DNA from: Salticus scenicus
Taxonomy: Eukaryota > Arthropoda > Arachnida > Araneae > Salticidae
Length of the DNA: 64,000 nucleotides
NCBI GenBank assembly: GCA_963930645.1
Contig: CAWVNO010002536.1
Coordinates: 2,501 to 66,500 of the forward strand
Direction: 5' to 3'
Shown here: piece after piece, positions 1 through 11,902 of the stretch
Numbering within the stretch: the first letter of the stretch is position 1
Layout of the letters: every line of letters starts with the position of its first letter
Translations under genes and position numbers: made by a program
The notes under the pieces: generated by a model
Told to the model about the DNA's origin: nothing
Database searches by the model: none
What the model saw: only the letters and a program-made list of their open reading frames with translations

Positions 1-679
1 TAATAATAAAATATGTATGCACAAAACTCTAATTTATAGTTTTTATTACAGATGCACAAGAATACTTTTTTTTTTTTTTTTTTTTTTTTTTATGAATTCT
101 TATTTCGATGCATAATAAAAGATAAAGATTTATGAAAGATTTATGTTGAAATATTTTTAAGAATATCTATTAGTTATGATAGCAAGAAATGAAATAAGTA
201 TCTGACCCAGTATTTATTAATGTAGTAATATTACTTTAAATCTTTAAGGTAATAAAATCTGAATTAAAAGTTTAATCATTTATTTTATTATTTAATGCAT
301 TTAGATTTAATATAATTATAATGCATAATTTATTCTAACTAATTTAAAATCAAAGTATTGTAAAGTTAATTATATTAGTATTTCAATTGACTAAGTTTAA
401 TTGTAATAACAATATAAATAAAACTAATATCAAAACTTATTTTATTTCCCGATCCCGTTTACAATCTTAATATTCAAAATAATATTAATAATTAAATTTC
501 TAATACATAATATGTATATATATATATATATTTACTACATATAAAAAAGATACTGAAATTTTCATGTTTAAAAAATTAAATTCAGAATGATTTGTTTGTA
601 ATATTAAATTTGCATTAAAAACTTAATGTAAAATTAAATATTAATAATGAAGAATAATATAAAATATATAATCCTAAAA
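1..679. other. AT-rich intergenic, no gene seen
   Basis: The stretch contains a T homopolymer near 66-92 and a short (TA)n near 512-530. No open frame of useful length or recognisable motif is present. Confidence 0.6.
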
Positions 680-1504
680 TTAAATAATGTATGTAATCCT
701 TTTATTCTCAGCTGCTGTCAAAGTCAAACATGAAATTAAATTCACGTTTTCGCGGACAATACGGTTTCGCTTCTTTTCTCCGAACTCATGCGTTAATCTT
801 GCAAACAGCCAATCAGAATTCAAAAAACGTATGACGCTGCTACAGTGATTTTTAACCAGGGTTGATATTGTGAACAGCCTAAATTTTGACTCTGTAAAAC
901 CCCGCTTTTCAAATTCCCGGGTCGTTTTGACACGGGTTGAAGTTGCTTCATGTGAACGGAGCTTATGAGGCTTCTCTCCCGTGTGACTCAGAAGATGTGT
1001 TTTCAGATTTCCAAGATGTGAAAATGATTTTGAACACATTTCACATTTATGAGACTTCTCTCCAGTGTGACTCAGAAAATGTGTTTTTAGATCTCCATTT
1101 CGCGAAAATGATTTTAAACACTTTTCACATTTATGAGGTTTCTCTCCAGTATGACACAAAAGATGTGTTTTTAGATGTCCAACTAATGAAAACGATTTTG
1201 AACATATTTCACATTTATGAGGTTTCTCTCCAGTATGACACAAAAGATGTCTTTTTAGATCTTCATTTCGCGAAAATGATTTTAAACACTTTTCACATTT
1301 ATGAGGTTTCTCTCCAGTATGACACAAAAGATGTCTTTTTAGATCTCCATTTCGCAAAAATGATTTTAAACACATTTCACATTTATGAGGTTTCAATCAA
1401 GTATGCCACAAAAGATGTTTTTTTAAATGTCCGACTTGTAAAAATGATTTTAAACATACTTCACATTTATGGGGTTTCTCTTCCGAATGAATATGGAGAT
1501 CCAT
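680..1504 (-). pseudogene. C2H2 zinc-finger array, copy A, interrupted
   Basis: The frame starts at an ATG (1504-1502) whose first residues, MDLHIHS, match copies B and C. Finger 1 (CEVC...HLKKHLLWH) follows. The next linker, normally TGEKP, reads T-stop-LKP, with a TGA at 1399-1397. Five complete fingers continue in the same frame (CEMC, CEKC, CEIC, CEKC, CEMC; spacing C-X2-C...H-X3-H). The array then breaks off near 940 into an unrelated open tail running to 680. C2H2 arrays of this type bind DNA in the nucleus. No KRAB, BTB or ZAD effector domain is visible. The stop and the lost 3' half suggest a dead copy, although re-initiation at an internal codon cannot be excluded. Upstream lies the DNA shared with copies B and C. 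Confidence 0.75.
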
Positions 1505-1765
1505 ATTAAAATTGTGTTTAGTTGCTACTTCAGGTTAAGTTGCAAAGAACCATACATAATTACGGAAGAACATTAGATAATGTAAATATATACATTCGAG
1601 TCGATGGTGTACCACGTATTGTTTTGTCTGTTTTACACCCATCGCAAGTGTATGTTGACGTTATTCACAAATTCCTTTGCACATGTGCATGATGTTCGCA
1701 ATTGACGACTAGAACGGGGCGTGGTTTAGCACATATGGTAAACATATGATGTTTGTTTGTGGGCA
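1505..1765. promoter_or_regulatory. Shared upstream region of zinc-finger copy A
   Basis: Read on the minus strand, this matches the DNA upstream of copy B (17860-18036) and copy C (63228-63415). It includes the stretch AAGTAGCAACTAAACAC just before the ATG and the TATATATTTACATTATC block. Similarity to B continues to about GTTTGTTTGTGGGCA near 1752-1766. It probably holds the 5' UTR and promoter. A plus-strand ORF begins just beyond it, so it may be bidirectional. The promoter role is inferred. Confidence 0.5.
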
Positions 1766-1813
1766 CGAGAGTTTTTTGCCCACATAGCTATACACGCGGG
1801 AATTAATATAATA

Positions 1814-1939
1814 ATGGAGTCTTGCTCGAATTACGTTGGATTAACATGGGGAAAATCATTAAAAAATCTTGAAACCTTCGAAAATTCACATATAACAAAA
1901 TTTATTGAAGGCTGCGGCAGCCAGCGATTATACTTATAG
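1814..1939 (+). CDS. Short hypothetical ORF divergent from zinc-finger copy A
   Basis: A 41-residue ORF starts at ATG 1814 (MESCSNYVGLTWGKSLKN...) and ends with TAG at 1937-1939. I do not recognise the family. The frame is also open upstream to 1757, but ATG 1814 lies better beyond the shared promoter block. It occupies the place held by the THAP gene beside copy B, head-to-head with the zinc-finger gene. It may be the first exon of a spliced gene or chance. No signal peptide or membrane segment is evident. Confidence 0.25.
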   Translation: MESCSNYVGLTWGKSLKNLETFENSHITKFIEGCGSQRLYL

Positions 1940-3883
1940 AAGGTTATAGTTTGTTTGTGTCATCCTATGTGAAGGACGTGTGGACAGCTTCATCGGAAAA
2001 TTCTGTATTTTTGAAAGTAACGTTTATTTTTATTTAACGTAACTTTTTGCATGTTTTAATCGATTCCATGTTTAATAACTATTAATCTGATTATGTATTT
2101 ATGGCGAAAATTGGAGTAAACCAACTTTGTTTATGTTAGTAACATTCAGTTCTTGACACTTTATTCTCTGTACAGGTATGTATGTAATACAATGTATTGT
2201 ATGATGTGTATTATATGGATCATTTAAAATTTTGCTATCATATATGTAATTTTATTTAATTATTTCTTTATTTTTAAATAATTGAAATGTTGCACCAAAA
2301 AATTACTGTTATAATTGCAATTTAAATGACCTCATTTAGTTGAAGAGAAAATTCTTACATCCTATATAATGCAAATAAACACCTAGTGTAAAAAAAATAA
2401 TAATAATCTAGAAAGAAATGTTTATTATTATCAAGTTATTATATTTGATGTGATGAATCAAAAACCAATGTATACAGCATTATGTAGAATTTATATTAAT
2501 GGTTTTGTAGGTCAGAAGCTTGAACATCCCACTTACATTACTGAGCAGATCATTTTTATTTATTTCATATTAATTTAAATATTGATACTTAACATAATAT
2601 TTCAAATAATTACAAAGTATTTTATTCTTGCACCTTATTTAATATAATGATAAGGATCAGTGTTCGAAATTAACCGTCGTTAGTTGTCAAGTATGACTAA
2701 ATTATTGCATTTAACGACTATAAAATTATTTCTGGTCATCAAATTTGAAGCCTAGCTTTTTTTAAAGACTTATTTTTGTTTAACTTTGAAAGCTCCATGA
2801 TTGTATTGTATATTTTTCCCCTGCTGTGCAAGGAATATGTTGTTTAAACATCTGTGTATTTGGGCATATTTCATCCCCCCCTTTACAGAGATAAAAAAGA
2901 AAAAGTTTTCCTTAATCCCTTGTAATCTTTTCTTAAAACTGCAATTTGCAACCCTCTCACCACACATGCGTATAAATAACCTATGTAACAAACACATTAC
3001 ACCTGTTTCTGCTTGCACTTTCCACCCCAGAAAATACTATTTTACTCAGAATCGCTCGATTAGTCATGTTAAAAGTGAATTTCTGAAATTGCAACTAGAA
3101 ATTTCAATTTGGCACCTAAAATATTTGCAGCAGGCGTCATATAATGCCTTCCCTTTCCTTCCCAGTTTCTATCACGGATAAGCATTCAAAAAGGTGATTG
3201 TTGAAACAGAAATGCACTGTTAATTTTTTCTGAAATCTAATTTTTAAAACTTCTTCCAAAAGTTTTAATTTTGTGGAAAAAAAGCACACCTGTGTGCTCA
3301 AACTTTAAGCATTTTAATATAATAGGGGCTGAACGTATAGATGCTCAGAGAGACAGACAGACATCTTCTTTTATTATTATAGATTACATGCTTAATTATG
3401 TGTGCCATTTTCAGAGATTTCAAAATTTTCTCCCCTCATTCTTATAGATTCCAAGATTAATTTGCTGTTATTTTGGGAAAAGAAAGAAATTCTAAAATCG
3501 ACTGGCAGTTCTGATGGATGTCTTGAATTAGATGAAGAAGAAAAACGAATATATTTTAAGAAAACTTCTGTTATTAGCATGATGTTACTTTATCATATGT
3601 TGTGCTATAAAGAAGTTATCTTGAATCTTAAGCAAGTTATCTAGCCTGCATGGAGCCCCGAAAAGGAAGAAGGTGATTTATTTTATTTATTCTTCATAGA
3701 CGGTGCAGTATCACCTATATTAAAATATCTTATGACTTGTACTTTTATAAATTTTATAATATAAAATTCTTTTAGTTAAAAGTGTTTCACTAAACACATT
3801 CTTTCTAATATGTTCAGCTGTAACGTATAATGTTGAAATTATTTTTTCTAAATATTGGGTGCATTTAATTTTTTTCTCGTCAA

Positions 3884-3919
<36 letters not shown>

Positions 3920-5630
3920 CTTGTTGAATTTAGGTAGTATAATAATAGAAGGGTGATATTTTAGGTTTGTGTCAATAAATTCTAAAACTAAGGTGACAGA
4001 AATTATATGTCATAATGGAACTCAAGTATAGGTCCCACTGTCTTAAAATTCATTATGAGATTATCTCACTATTTTTTTCCCTCATTCTGTTTAGTCTAAA
4101 CTCTATTTGTTTTCGGACCCATGGGCAGTTTCAGAACTTGGTGGAAGAAATTGTGGTTTTTGGTGAAAAAAGGTATGTGTGTGTGTGTGGGGGGGGGGGG
4201 GGTGCTCTCTTTTTTAAAAGTTTCATTTTTCTTACTTTTTTCTATACTTATTTTTGGTTTGACTGCTCCTTTATACCCAGTCCCTTGGCCCTGGACAATT
4301 GCAAGCTGTTTGTGTGTTCTTGTCGTCAGAGCAATTGAAATAAACAAAAACATATTTAGGTAGAGTAAGCGAGAATGACTTATTTTGATTGAATGTGGTT
4401 TAGTTAGTTATAAGCTTGCATAGCTAATAAAAATAAAAAATTATTAAATTAAAACCTATGGTAAAAATTGTAAAGCTTTTACAATATTACAGTTGACATA
4501 GTTACAATAGTAAGGTTAAATATACTTTACTTGCAAATAATCTGTTTTCAGTTATTTGTATTTGATTATTCTTTGTTGCCATCAGTCAGCACCCCCTTTC
4601 CAACAAGTCCTTTACAGCTGACAATATTTTGTAGTCAATTTTCTTAGTATATTTTACTACAATTTCATGGCTATTCAAGAGTACACAGAATTGCCATACT
4701 TTTTTTTGTCATTACTTATAAGCAGTGATATTTTGTAGTATGGTTATATGACTGAAAAAAGCAAATATTTCTATACAAAAATCATGGTGGAAAAAATGTA
4801 AGTGGTGGCAATCCTGCATATAAAAGCATGAGCGAAGACAGACAAACTAAACTGATAAACATTTTTCAACTGTTTGGGAAGTGAAAAAAAATAAATAAAG
4901 GAAATTTCTTTCAATGCACCATAAAAGTAAATTAATTTGAAATATCTATTCAATCTTTAAAAATTTGGTACCAAATGATAGGGGCGATTTTTCTTAATCC
5001 AGGAGTGCAAACAGTGTTTCAACATGACAATTAAAAATTTTTTTTTATTAACTGAAATATGAAATTTAGATGGCAACACTTCATTATTTTATTTATCGAT
5101 TTTTCAGTGCCAAACATATTAGCTGGCTATTCTGTCGGGAATATAATTGCTTTTCAACCATATGAGAATGTACCAGAAATAAAAAAGCAGATTTTGAATT
5201 TTTTCAATTTTAAATCGATTTAAGCAGAAATTCGAAATTACCTGACGTTATTGCTCACCTGTCTGCAGTTAAAAAAAAGTAAAAAAAAAAAAAGGGGTTA
5301 AAAAAGCAAAGTTAAAAACTAAAAAAAAAATAGACACATTATATTTATTTAAATTCATTTTTATTTTATTTGTTTATGTAAAGAGACAAAGGTTATATTT
5401 AACAGAATAATAATGCTCTTTTTCTTCTGAACTGGGCTGTAAAAAAGCAGATTTGGATTTTCTTAAATTTTAGACGAAAATTTTTTCTTAAATTTTGCCT
5501 TTGATAGATTAGCAATTTTGAGTCTAAAATATATCAGAGATATTCATTAATATTGTACATAATACATCAGTTGAAAGATATTTTAAACTACTTTTATTGA
5601 ACACTATTGCTATATGAGCCGGGAGCCGCT
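1940..5630. other. AT-rich intergenic with simple repeats
   Basis: No convincing gene is present. A probable interspersed-repeat tail ends near 3383 (GACAGACAGACATC followed by TTTATTATTATAGAT). There is a long T run at about 3892-3919, a GT/G tract at 4170-4201 and A-rich runs at 5270-5330. Confidence 0.5.
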
Positions 5631-5639
5631 ATATAAGCT

Positions 5640-6625
5640 GTATTGCTATATAAGGGATATAAGCCATTCAAACTTAGTATGAAACTTTTGGAGAAAACTA
5701 CGGGAAAATCCAGAAAGTTTTTATTCTTTTATATTTTACAGAATTTCGAATTCTGGTTTCCACTCATGTTTTGTACAAAGGATTTTTAACTGTATATAGC
5801 CCACAATTATGCAAGTTTCGGAGAAAACCACACATAAGTCAGACACAAATCATTTTATAAAAATGTTTATATTACCTTTCAATCTCAGCTTCTAATTAAC
5901 ATAATCTCATAAATAGTATGTCAATTTAAAACTTATTTAAATTGGAATTAAAGAATAGAGATTACAAATCTTTGTCACCAGATGGCACTTTAATATTTAA
6001 AATTTCAATATCTCCAATTCAATTCTAATTATGATTAAATTACTTACAATGCATTATTTGAAATACATTTTATTGTTACTTTTAAACTGATATAAATCGT
6101 ACAATTCCGTGCAGGAGTTTCAGTGCAAACCAAGAAACACACAAAATGCCTTTATTCCAATATCTCTAATTCTAATTAAATTACTTATAATATATCATTC
6201 GAAATATATTTTACATCAATTTTATTGCGAACTTTTAATCTGATATAAGCCATTAAATTCAGTTCAGGAGTTTCAGAGAAAATCATGGAAAACCTAGATC
6301 ACATTTATTATTTTTTATTTTACAGACTTTCGAATTCCCACACTCTGCTTACATTCCATATTAAGGATTTTTTAACATTATTTAGTCCACAATTACACAA
6401 GTTTTGTAGAAAACCACAGAAAAGGCAGACACAAATCTTTTTACAAGAATGTTTAAATTAATTTTGTATCTCAGCTTCTAATTAACATAATTTCATAAGT
6501 AATATATCATTTAAAAAGTTATTTGAATTGGAATTGAAGAGTACACGTTGCAAATCTCTGTTGCAAGATGGTGCTTTGATATTTTAATAATTTAATATCT
6601 GCAATTATGATTAAATTATATGGGA
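5640..6625 (+). repeat. Imperfect tandem duplication, about 585-bp period
   Basis: Two direct copies share CAGAATTTCGAATTC / CAGACTTTCGAATTC (5739 and 6323), GAGAAAACCACA, GCAGACACAAATC-type segments, and TCTCAGCTTCTAATTAAC (about 5884 and 6470). The offset is 584-586 bp. Copies have diverged by point changes and small indels. Each includes an AGATGG(C/T)(A/G)C-like motif. It is non-coding. Confidence 0.7.
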
Positions 6626-6654
6626 GTAGATTAGGAGACCACTGGCTCCATCAG

Positions 6655-7020
6655 TTTGGGATTTTCTACAATTAGAATTTTCAATGTTTCTTTACATGGT
6701 GAGAAAAGAGGCTGTTTCAAATCATTAAACGTAAAAGGGTATCGTAGCCATCAGTGTGTGAAAATTTGCTACAGTTAAAATTTTCAAAGCTATTTGCATT
6801 ATGAACGAGCAAGCTGTTATAGCTTCTGAAATGGGGATAAGGGACCGCGGGTGACACTGAGCGAGACTTTGCTAGCGTCAGGATTTCCAAAGATCATAAC
6901 TTTCATAGCATAGTTGTTAGCAAACAGGTTGTTTCAGATACTGAAACAGGAAGAGAGCACCGCAGGTGCTACCGAGCGGGAATTCACTACAGCTAAAATT
7001 TCCAATAAAACTATTTGAAA
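6655..7020 (+). repeat. Degenerate tandem units related to the 26.3-27.4 kb array
   Basis: About three units of roughly 110-120 bp repeat the order AATTTTCAA, CATGGTGAGAA..., CTGTT, GAAA(T/C)(G/A)GG and TTTGCTA. The same layout appears at 26.3-27.4 kb inside the second hAT-like element. It is non-coding. Confidence 0.45.
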
Positions 7021-7796
7021 TATTAAAGTTTTCAGTAGTCAAAAGCATAGAAGTTGGCAGATATATAAATTTTTAAAGGATTTTTGTTTAATTATATTAA
7101 TAGAATGTTGTAACGACTATTATAATTTTACTATTTGAACAATTTGTCTGAAAGTGTAATGCAAATGTAATAATAATTTAAGTAAAATCTAAAAGCACAC
7201 TGTGCATATTTCTTCCTACAAACTAAATTCATCTGATCTTTTTATAATACAATTTTACACGTTTCAGCCTCATACTTATCTATACAGTAAAATCATAAAC
7301 CAGTTCTTAAAGGGGAAAAAAAAAAAATCTTTAAAATTAATGGAGGTTCAAAACAAAATCTTGCAAATATAGAAAAGTTAATATTTTGTATACAATGACC
7401 TGTAAAAGAATTTAGGTACATTACAGGCGGTCATTGTAAATACTGGAAAATATACTCTCAATTGTGTTGTGAATTTTTTTTTATTTACAACAGGTAAGCA
7501 AATTGTAAAGTGACAAATATATATACCGTAAAATTCCGATTTTAACCCCCTTTACTTTTAGAAACAAAAATTGTTAAAATTAGAAAGTGTGATATTATTG
7601 CAAATTTTTTAAAAGCTGAATATTTAGGAAAAACTTCAGATTGTAACATCCAAGAGAATGGAAGGTTTTTGAAAAATGAATACACCTGAAAATCACAGAG
7701 CAAGATATAGTTGGGTGGAGGGTTACTATTGGAATTTTACACTAATTAAAGCATGAAATAGTTGAAAATACACTGCTACACAGTATTTCTTTACTG

Positions 7797-7804
7797 ACTG
7801 TTGG
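7797..7804 (+). repeat. 8-bp target-site duplication (left) of hAT element
   Basis: ACTGTTGG directly precedes the left terminal repeat. The same octamer follows the right terminus at 14717-14724. An 8-bp duplication is characteristic of hAT transposition. Confidence 0.9.
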
Positions 7805-8129
7805 CAGGGCCGGCTCTAACGTTTTTGCCGCCGTAGGCAAACCACAAAAGTGCCGCCCCCTCCCCCCTTCAAGCTTTAAAACTTTCAAATTAAAAAAAAA
7901 TTCATTTATATATATATATATATATTATTATTAAAAAAAAATCGTAAAAACGGTCTAATAGAATTGAGCTAAGTAAATAATACTCATATAATATTTACTA
8001 CTATTTTTTTTTTTTTTTTTAAGTTAAAAACACAAAATCTTTGGAACTAATACTAGTATATGCAATATTTTCAAAACAGCAAAGAATAAAGTATGCTAGT
8101 ACAATATACAAAATTTAAACCTTAATAAA

Positions 8130-8260
8130 ATAATCTCTTTCGAACCTTTTTTTCTACAAATCTCGAATAACTTCTTGCATATCTAATTTGTTACTCGATT
8201 CATGTTCAGTGGCCAACATTGCTTACCCATTCAGTCGATTTTGACTAGACGTGGTTTTGA

Positions 8261-8301
<41 letters not shown>

Positions 8302-8654
8302 CATTTTTAGTTTAGAAAAAGTCTTTCTCCGTTAGCAAAAGTTATGGGCAAGGTTAACAAAATTTTTAAAGCAATGCTTAAATTCGGCCCAATGTTAACA
8401 AAGTTAATGAATTTAAGGACGTCAAATGGACATTCTTTTTTTTTTTCAAAAGGGAAGAAAATAAAGTATATTTTACCAGCCAATTTTAAAATGTTAAGAT
8501 CAGAGGAATCACCATCTGTTAAGTCGTTTCCCAGATCTTTACAGTGTGATAGTAATTCATTTTTGCACGTGTCTTTAAGTTTGTGGATATTGCATAAAAA
8601 TTCAAAAGAATGATTATGATTATTCAATAAATTTAATCTCAGCTTCAGTGGCAC
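8130..8654 (-). pseudogene. hAT transposase C-terminal (dimerisation) domain remnant
   Basis: Read on the minus strand, the open part 8654-8307 ends with LSIALKILLTLPITFANGER, the conserved hAT C-terminal dimerisation motif (family pattern: ...ALRILLTIPVTVASGERSFS). It then runs into stops and an expanded T tract (8263-8298). Past the tract the usual family ending is still readable in another frame: RLNG-stop-AMLATEHESSNKLD and MQEVIRDL. Stops and frame changes show a dead gene. The upstream half of the same gene lies at 12600-12945, beyond later insertions. Confidence 0.8.
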
Positions 8655-9038
8655 TGATCGCCTGATCGCTGAAAAGAAAAAGAAAAAATCTATTTTATAT
8701 TTCTCTTTTGAATTTTCTATAGATTCATCTACACTTTCATAAGAAAAATTTCATTTTTAAGATTGAAAATGATGGCGTGATTTAGTGAATTCAAAGTTTT
8801 TTTTTTTTTTTTTCTATGTCTTTACATTAACTAATTTTTCAGCTTTTAAGATAAAGTTTTCAAAGGATTCAACTGATCTTAATTCTTAAAAATAATAATA
8901 ATAATAATAATAATAACAATGAGCTGTTTAATAAATCAGTGGTTTGCTATAAATCAAAAACTTTTGTTTCACGTAGCTTACTTCGGATTAATATGATTCA
9001 AAATTTTGTATCAAATGACGATCAAACATAAACTTTAA

Positions 9039-9360
9039 GGAGGCATACTATTGTAACAATCGCAGCTATCGTAGATCACAAGTCGGATCGTACACACCGC
9101 AGCAAAAGTATCCGAGAACTAGCAGTAATCCCCGTTTTAAAAAAGTACACTTAGTACTACTTTGTTAAATAAATCCTTGTTGAGTCATGTTCTTAGTCTG
9201 TCTAAGAACATGATTCGACAAGGATTTATCTAAGAAAGCAGTATTAAAAGTGTACTTTTTTTGAAAAAGGATTATTGCTAATGCTCGGATACTTTTGCTG
9301 CGGAGTGTACGATCCGACTTGTGATCTACGATAGCTGCGATTGTTACAATAGTATGCCTC
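9039..9360. mobile_element. Foldback (palindromic) MITE with GGAGGCATACT ends
   Basis: The left arm starts GGAGGCATACTATTGTAAC and proceeds through ATCGCAGCTATCGTAGATC and AGTCGGATCGTA. The right arm is its reverse complement, ending AGTATGCCTC. Without the internal insertion (9093-9307) the arms would meet as a near-perfect hairpin with TA at the centre. Related termini occur at 44513-44570 and 53800-53877. The superfamily is not settled; the flanking TTA/TTAA would fit a Harbinger-like element. Confidence 0.7.
9093..9307. mobile_element. Palindromic mariner-like MITE inserted in the centre of another palindrome
   Basis: This 215-bp inverted repeat is flanked by TA on each side (9091-9092 and 9308-9309). 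Its arms share ACTAGCAGTAAT, AAGTACACTTAGTA and AAATCCTTGTTGAGTCATG-type segments with the 213-bp element at 9544-9756, so the two are the same family. It has no coding capacity. Confidence 0.65.
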
Positions 9361-9543
9361 TTTTAATTGTTTTATTATACAGTCGGCAGCAAAGTTATTG
9401 AAGCACACATCCGCATTTTTCATGTATTATATATATTTTTTTCTTAGTTTGATCGCTTATTTTTATCATCAACTTACTTTTTCATAAACAGTATAAGACT
9501 AAGATCATCACTCGACATGTGCACATCTTTTAAGTAGGAATTA

Positions 9544-9756
9544 CAGTCGGTAACAAAAGTGTCCGAACACTAGCAAAAATTCCTATGTATAAAAAGTACA
9601 CTTCATACGGTTTTGTTAAATAAATCCTTTTCGAATCATGTTCTTACACTGACTAAGAAGAGGATTCGACAAGGATTTATTTAACAAAACCATATGAAGT
9701 GTACTTTTTTTACATAGGAATTTTTGCTAGTGTTCGGACACTTTTGTTACCGACTG
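9544..9756. mobile_element. 213-bp palindromic mariner-like MITE
   Basis: The arms read CAGTCGGTAACAAAAGTGTC ... and the exact inverse at the right, ending GACACTTTTGTTACCGACTG. TA dinucleotides flank both ends (9542-9543 and 9757-9758). The whole element is an almost continuous hairpin with a small centre near 9645-9655. It sits inside the larger element 9380-12540, so it inserted later. Confidence 0.85.
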
Positions 9757-11824
9757 TACTACCAGAGCCTCCTTAAGTAGATGCCTTCCACGCGCTGCGA
9801 ATCCCAATGTTAAATTAGGCAACATTTAAAAAACAAAACTAACGCTAGGTGGCAGCACCTACGCAGAACAACAATTTTCTTCTCTTTCATAGATAAGTTA
9901 TATTTTTCATCTAAAAATCTAGCTATTAATTTTAATTTAAAGTCCAAAATTGTATTTTTTTTTTTTTTTTCTTTTAATTTGAAAAAATGATGTGAAAGCG
10001 CTTTATCGTAAATATTTAAAAAAAAATATTCAAATATTTATATTTAAAAAAGTATAGGGTTTAATTTTCTTCGGAAGTGGACAAGACCTATTTTAGCTTT
10101 TCAACTAATTGAATTACAGCGTATCTAATAAATAACACCTTTTTTAAAAAATATATTATTAATTAAAAAACGAAATTTAAAATTAAATAAGCAAAAACAT
10201 GGCATGTCTATTACGCGATTGAATTATTTTTTATATATTCATTCAATAAAAATTTCAAAATTTTTTTTAATTTAGATATCAGATGAAAGTTTCGTTTATA
10301 TAAATTAAAATCTCTGAACTTTAAATGAGTTTCAGTTTAGAATGAATAATTTATAATGATAAATTATTAAAATCATGTCTTTTTTCTTTCTTTTTTTGGT
10401 CATGTCCTTTACGTTACATTTTTACCTTATTATGTGTGAATTATTTTTCTTAAATCGAGAATTTTATATTATTTATAAGAAAAATAGACCAGCACATTAA
10501 CGAGATAAGTTAACATTCAGTAATAAAAATTGGAGAAGAAAACAATCTGTTGTCTAGTCCGTCACAAAAAATAAATAAATAACCATTAAGATTTAAATTT
10601 TTAAAATTAAGGATTTCTTGAGTATAAGTTGTCACTCGCACGATTTTTTTTTTTTTTTTTTTTCAAGATTTTATTAGCTCCACCAGTTCCGAGAGGGTAT
10701 GCTTTTGAAACTGATAGACAGTTTCGAAATAAAGTTGTGTTATGTTTACATGTTTTGAGGTCTCCTGAAACGAAAAATAATGTTTTTAGCGGTTGGTCTG
10801 TGCGCGTCGGTTTGTCTATCTCGGATATACTTGGAAAATGCTGAAAGTGTATTTCATTTTGTGTTAGGTGTTTTTCATATAAGACTAAATTTAAATGCAC
10901 AATCTGATGTGCACATAGTTTATTGAAAATATACAGGGCTATCCAAAATTAAGCTAAACGTTCTTTTCTGTAGAATGTAATTGACGGAAGTGCTTTGCAA
11001 CACTTTTTTTTATGTCGACTATTGAAGTAGGAAAATTAAATTTTTGAACCTATAATGTAAACAAAGTATTTTTTTGAAGTTCTATTTTCAACTCACGTTT
11101 TTGAATAAAGTCACGTTTTGGGGTTCCCTGAATACAAAAAACATTTTTTTTTTTTTTTTTTAGTAATTTATTTATATGCATATTTATTATCAGAATAACT
11201 CAAAAACTAACAAATGCAGGAAATTCACAATTGTATTTTAAAACTCGTATTAGGTTTCAATTTGAAAAATTTGATAAAGATTGGCAAATTTAAGGACAAA
11301 TTAATAACATCCTTGAAATATTTTTACTTCCATTACCCTACTACCGTACGTAATGAAAGTATTGTGTTCGGTCCAAAAATTCGATATCGAGTTTTCCCCT
11401 GATTTATATTTTTAAGGTCTCATGAGTCCAAAAAAAGTAGTTTTTGGCAATTAGCCAGTATATGTGTGTGTGTGTGTGTATGTGAGTGTATGGATGTGGA
11501 GAATTTCTATTTCAAAAAATCAAGTCATCTTTCTGTCATATCTGATAATTTTTCAAATCAGTAATCATGATATTTAATTTTTACATGAATTTTTAATTCT
11601 ATATTCCATTTGTGTGGTAAAAGGTTAATAAAAGTAATGTTATGAATCTTAAAACTTAATATTTTTAAAAAGAACAAAAGTAGAAATAAAAATTTTCTAT
11701 TTTTTCTTTTCAAGATTCCCAACACTTTTGTTTCGATTTAACTGAAATAATCAAATTTTTATACGCATTTACACAAGTCTTTAAAAAACAGTGGTATTAA
11801 AAAATATAAATCAATCTTGTTCCT

Positions 11825-11902
11825 TATATTGGAGTATTTTATAGTTTTATTCATAAGTTACTAAAGTAATTTATGAATAAAACTATAAAATACTCCAATA
11901 TA
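11825..11902. repeat. 78-bp near-perfect hairpin
   Basis: TATATTGGAGTATTTTATAG... is answered by ...CTATAAAATACTCCAATATA around a centre near 11863. A second small palindrome, AGTTACTTTAAAGTAACT, follows at about 11904. It is non-coding and may be the core of a degraded foldback element. Confidence 0.7.

Noticed and set aside
937..1509. 190-codon plus-strand ORF opposite copy A
   Set aside because: Antisense shadow of the finger repeat.
3402..3644. 80-codon plus ORF preceded by an acceptor-like TTCTTATAG
   Set aside because: The sequence looks somewhat protein-like, but no family, donor or neighbouring exon could be recognised.
4015..4363. Overlapping ORFs at 4015-4338, 4121-4363 and 4096-4353 (minus)
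   Set aside because: All three run through the GT/G tract at 4170-4201 and have no recognisable domain.
10607..10900. 97-codon minus ORF in the mariner-ended element
   Set aside because: No DDE/D motif; it begins in an A/T run and overlaps TCTGT-type repeat fragments.
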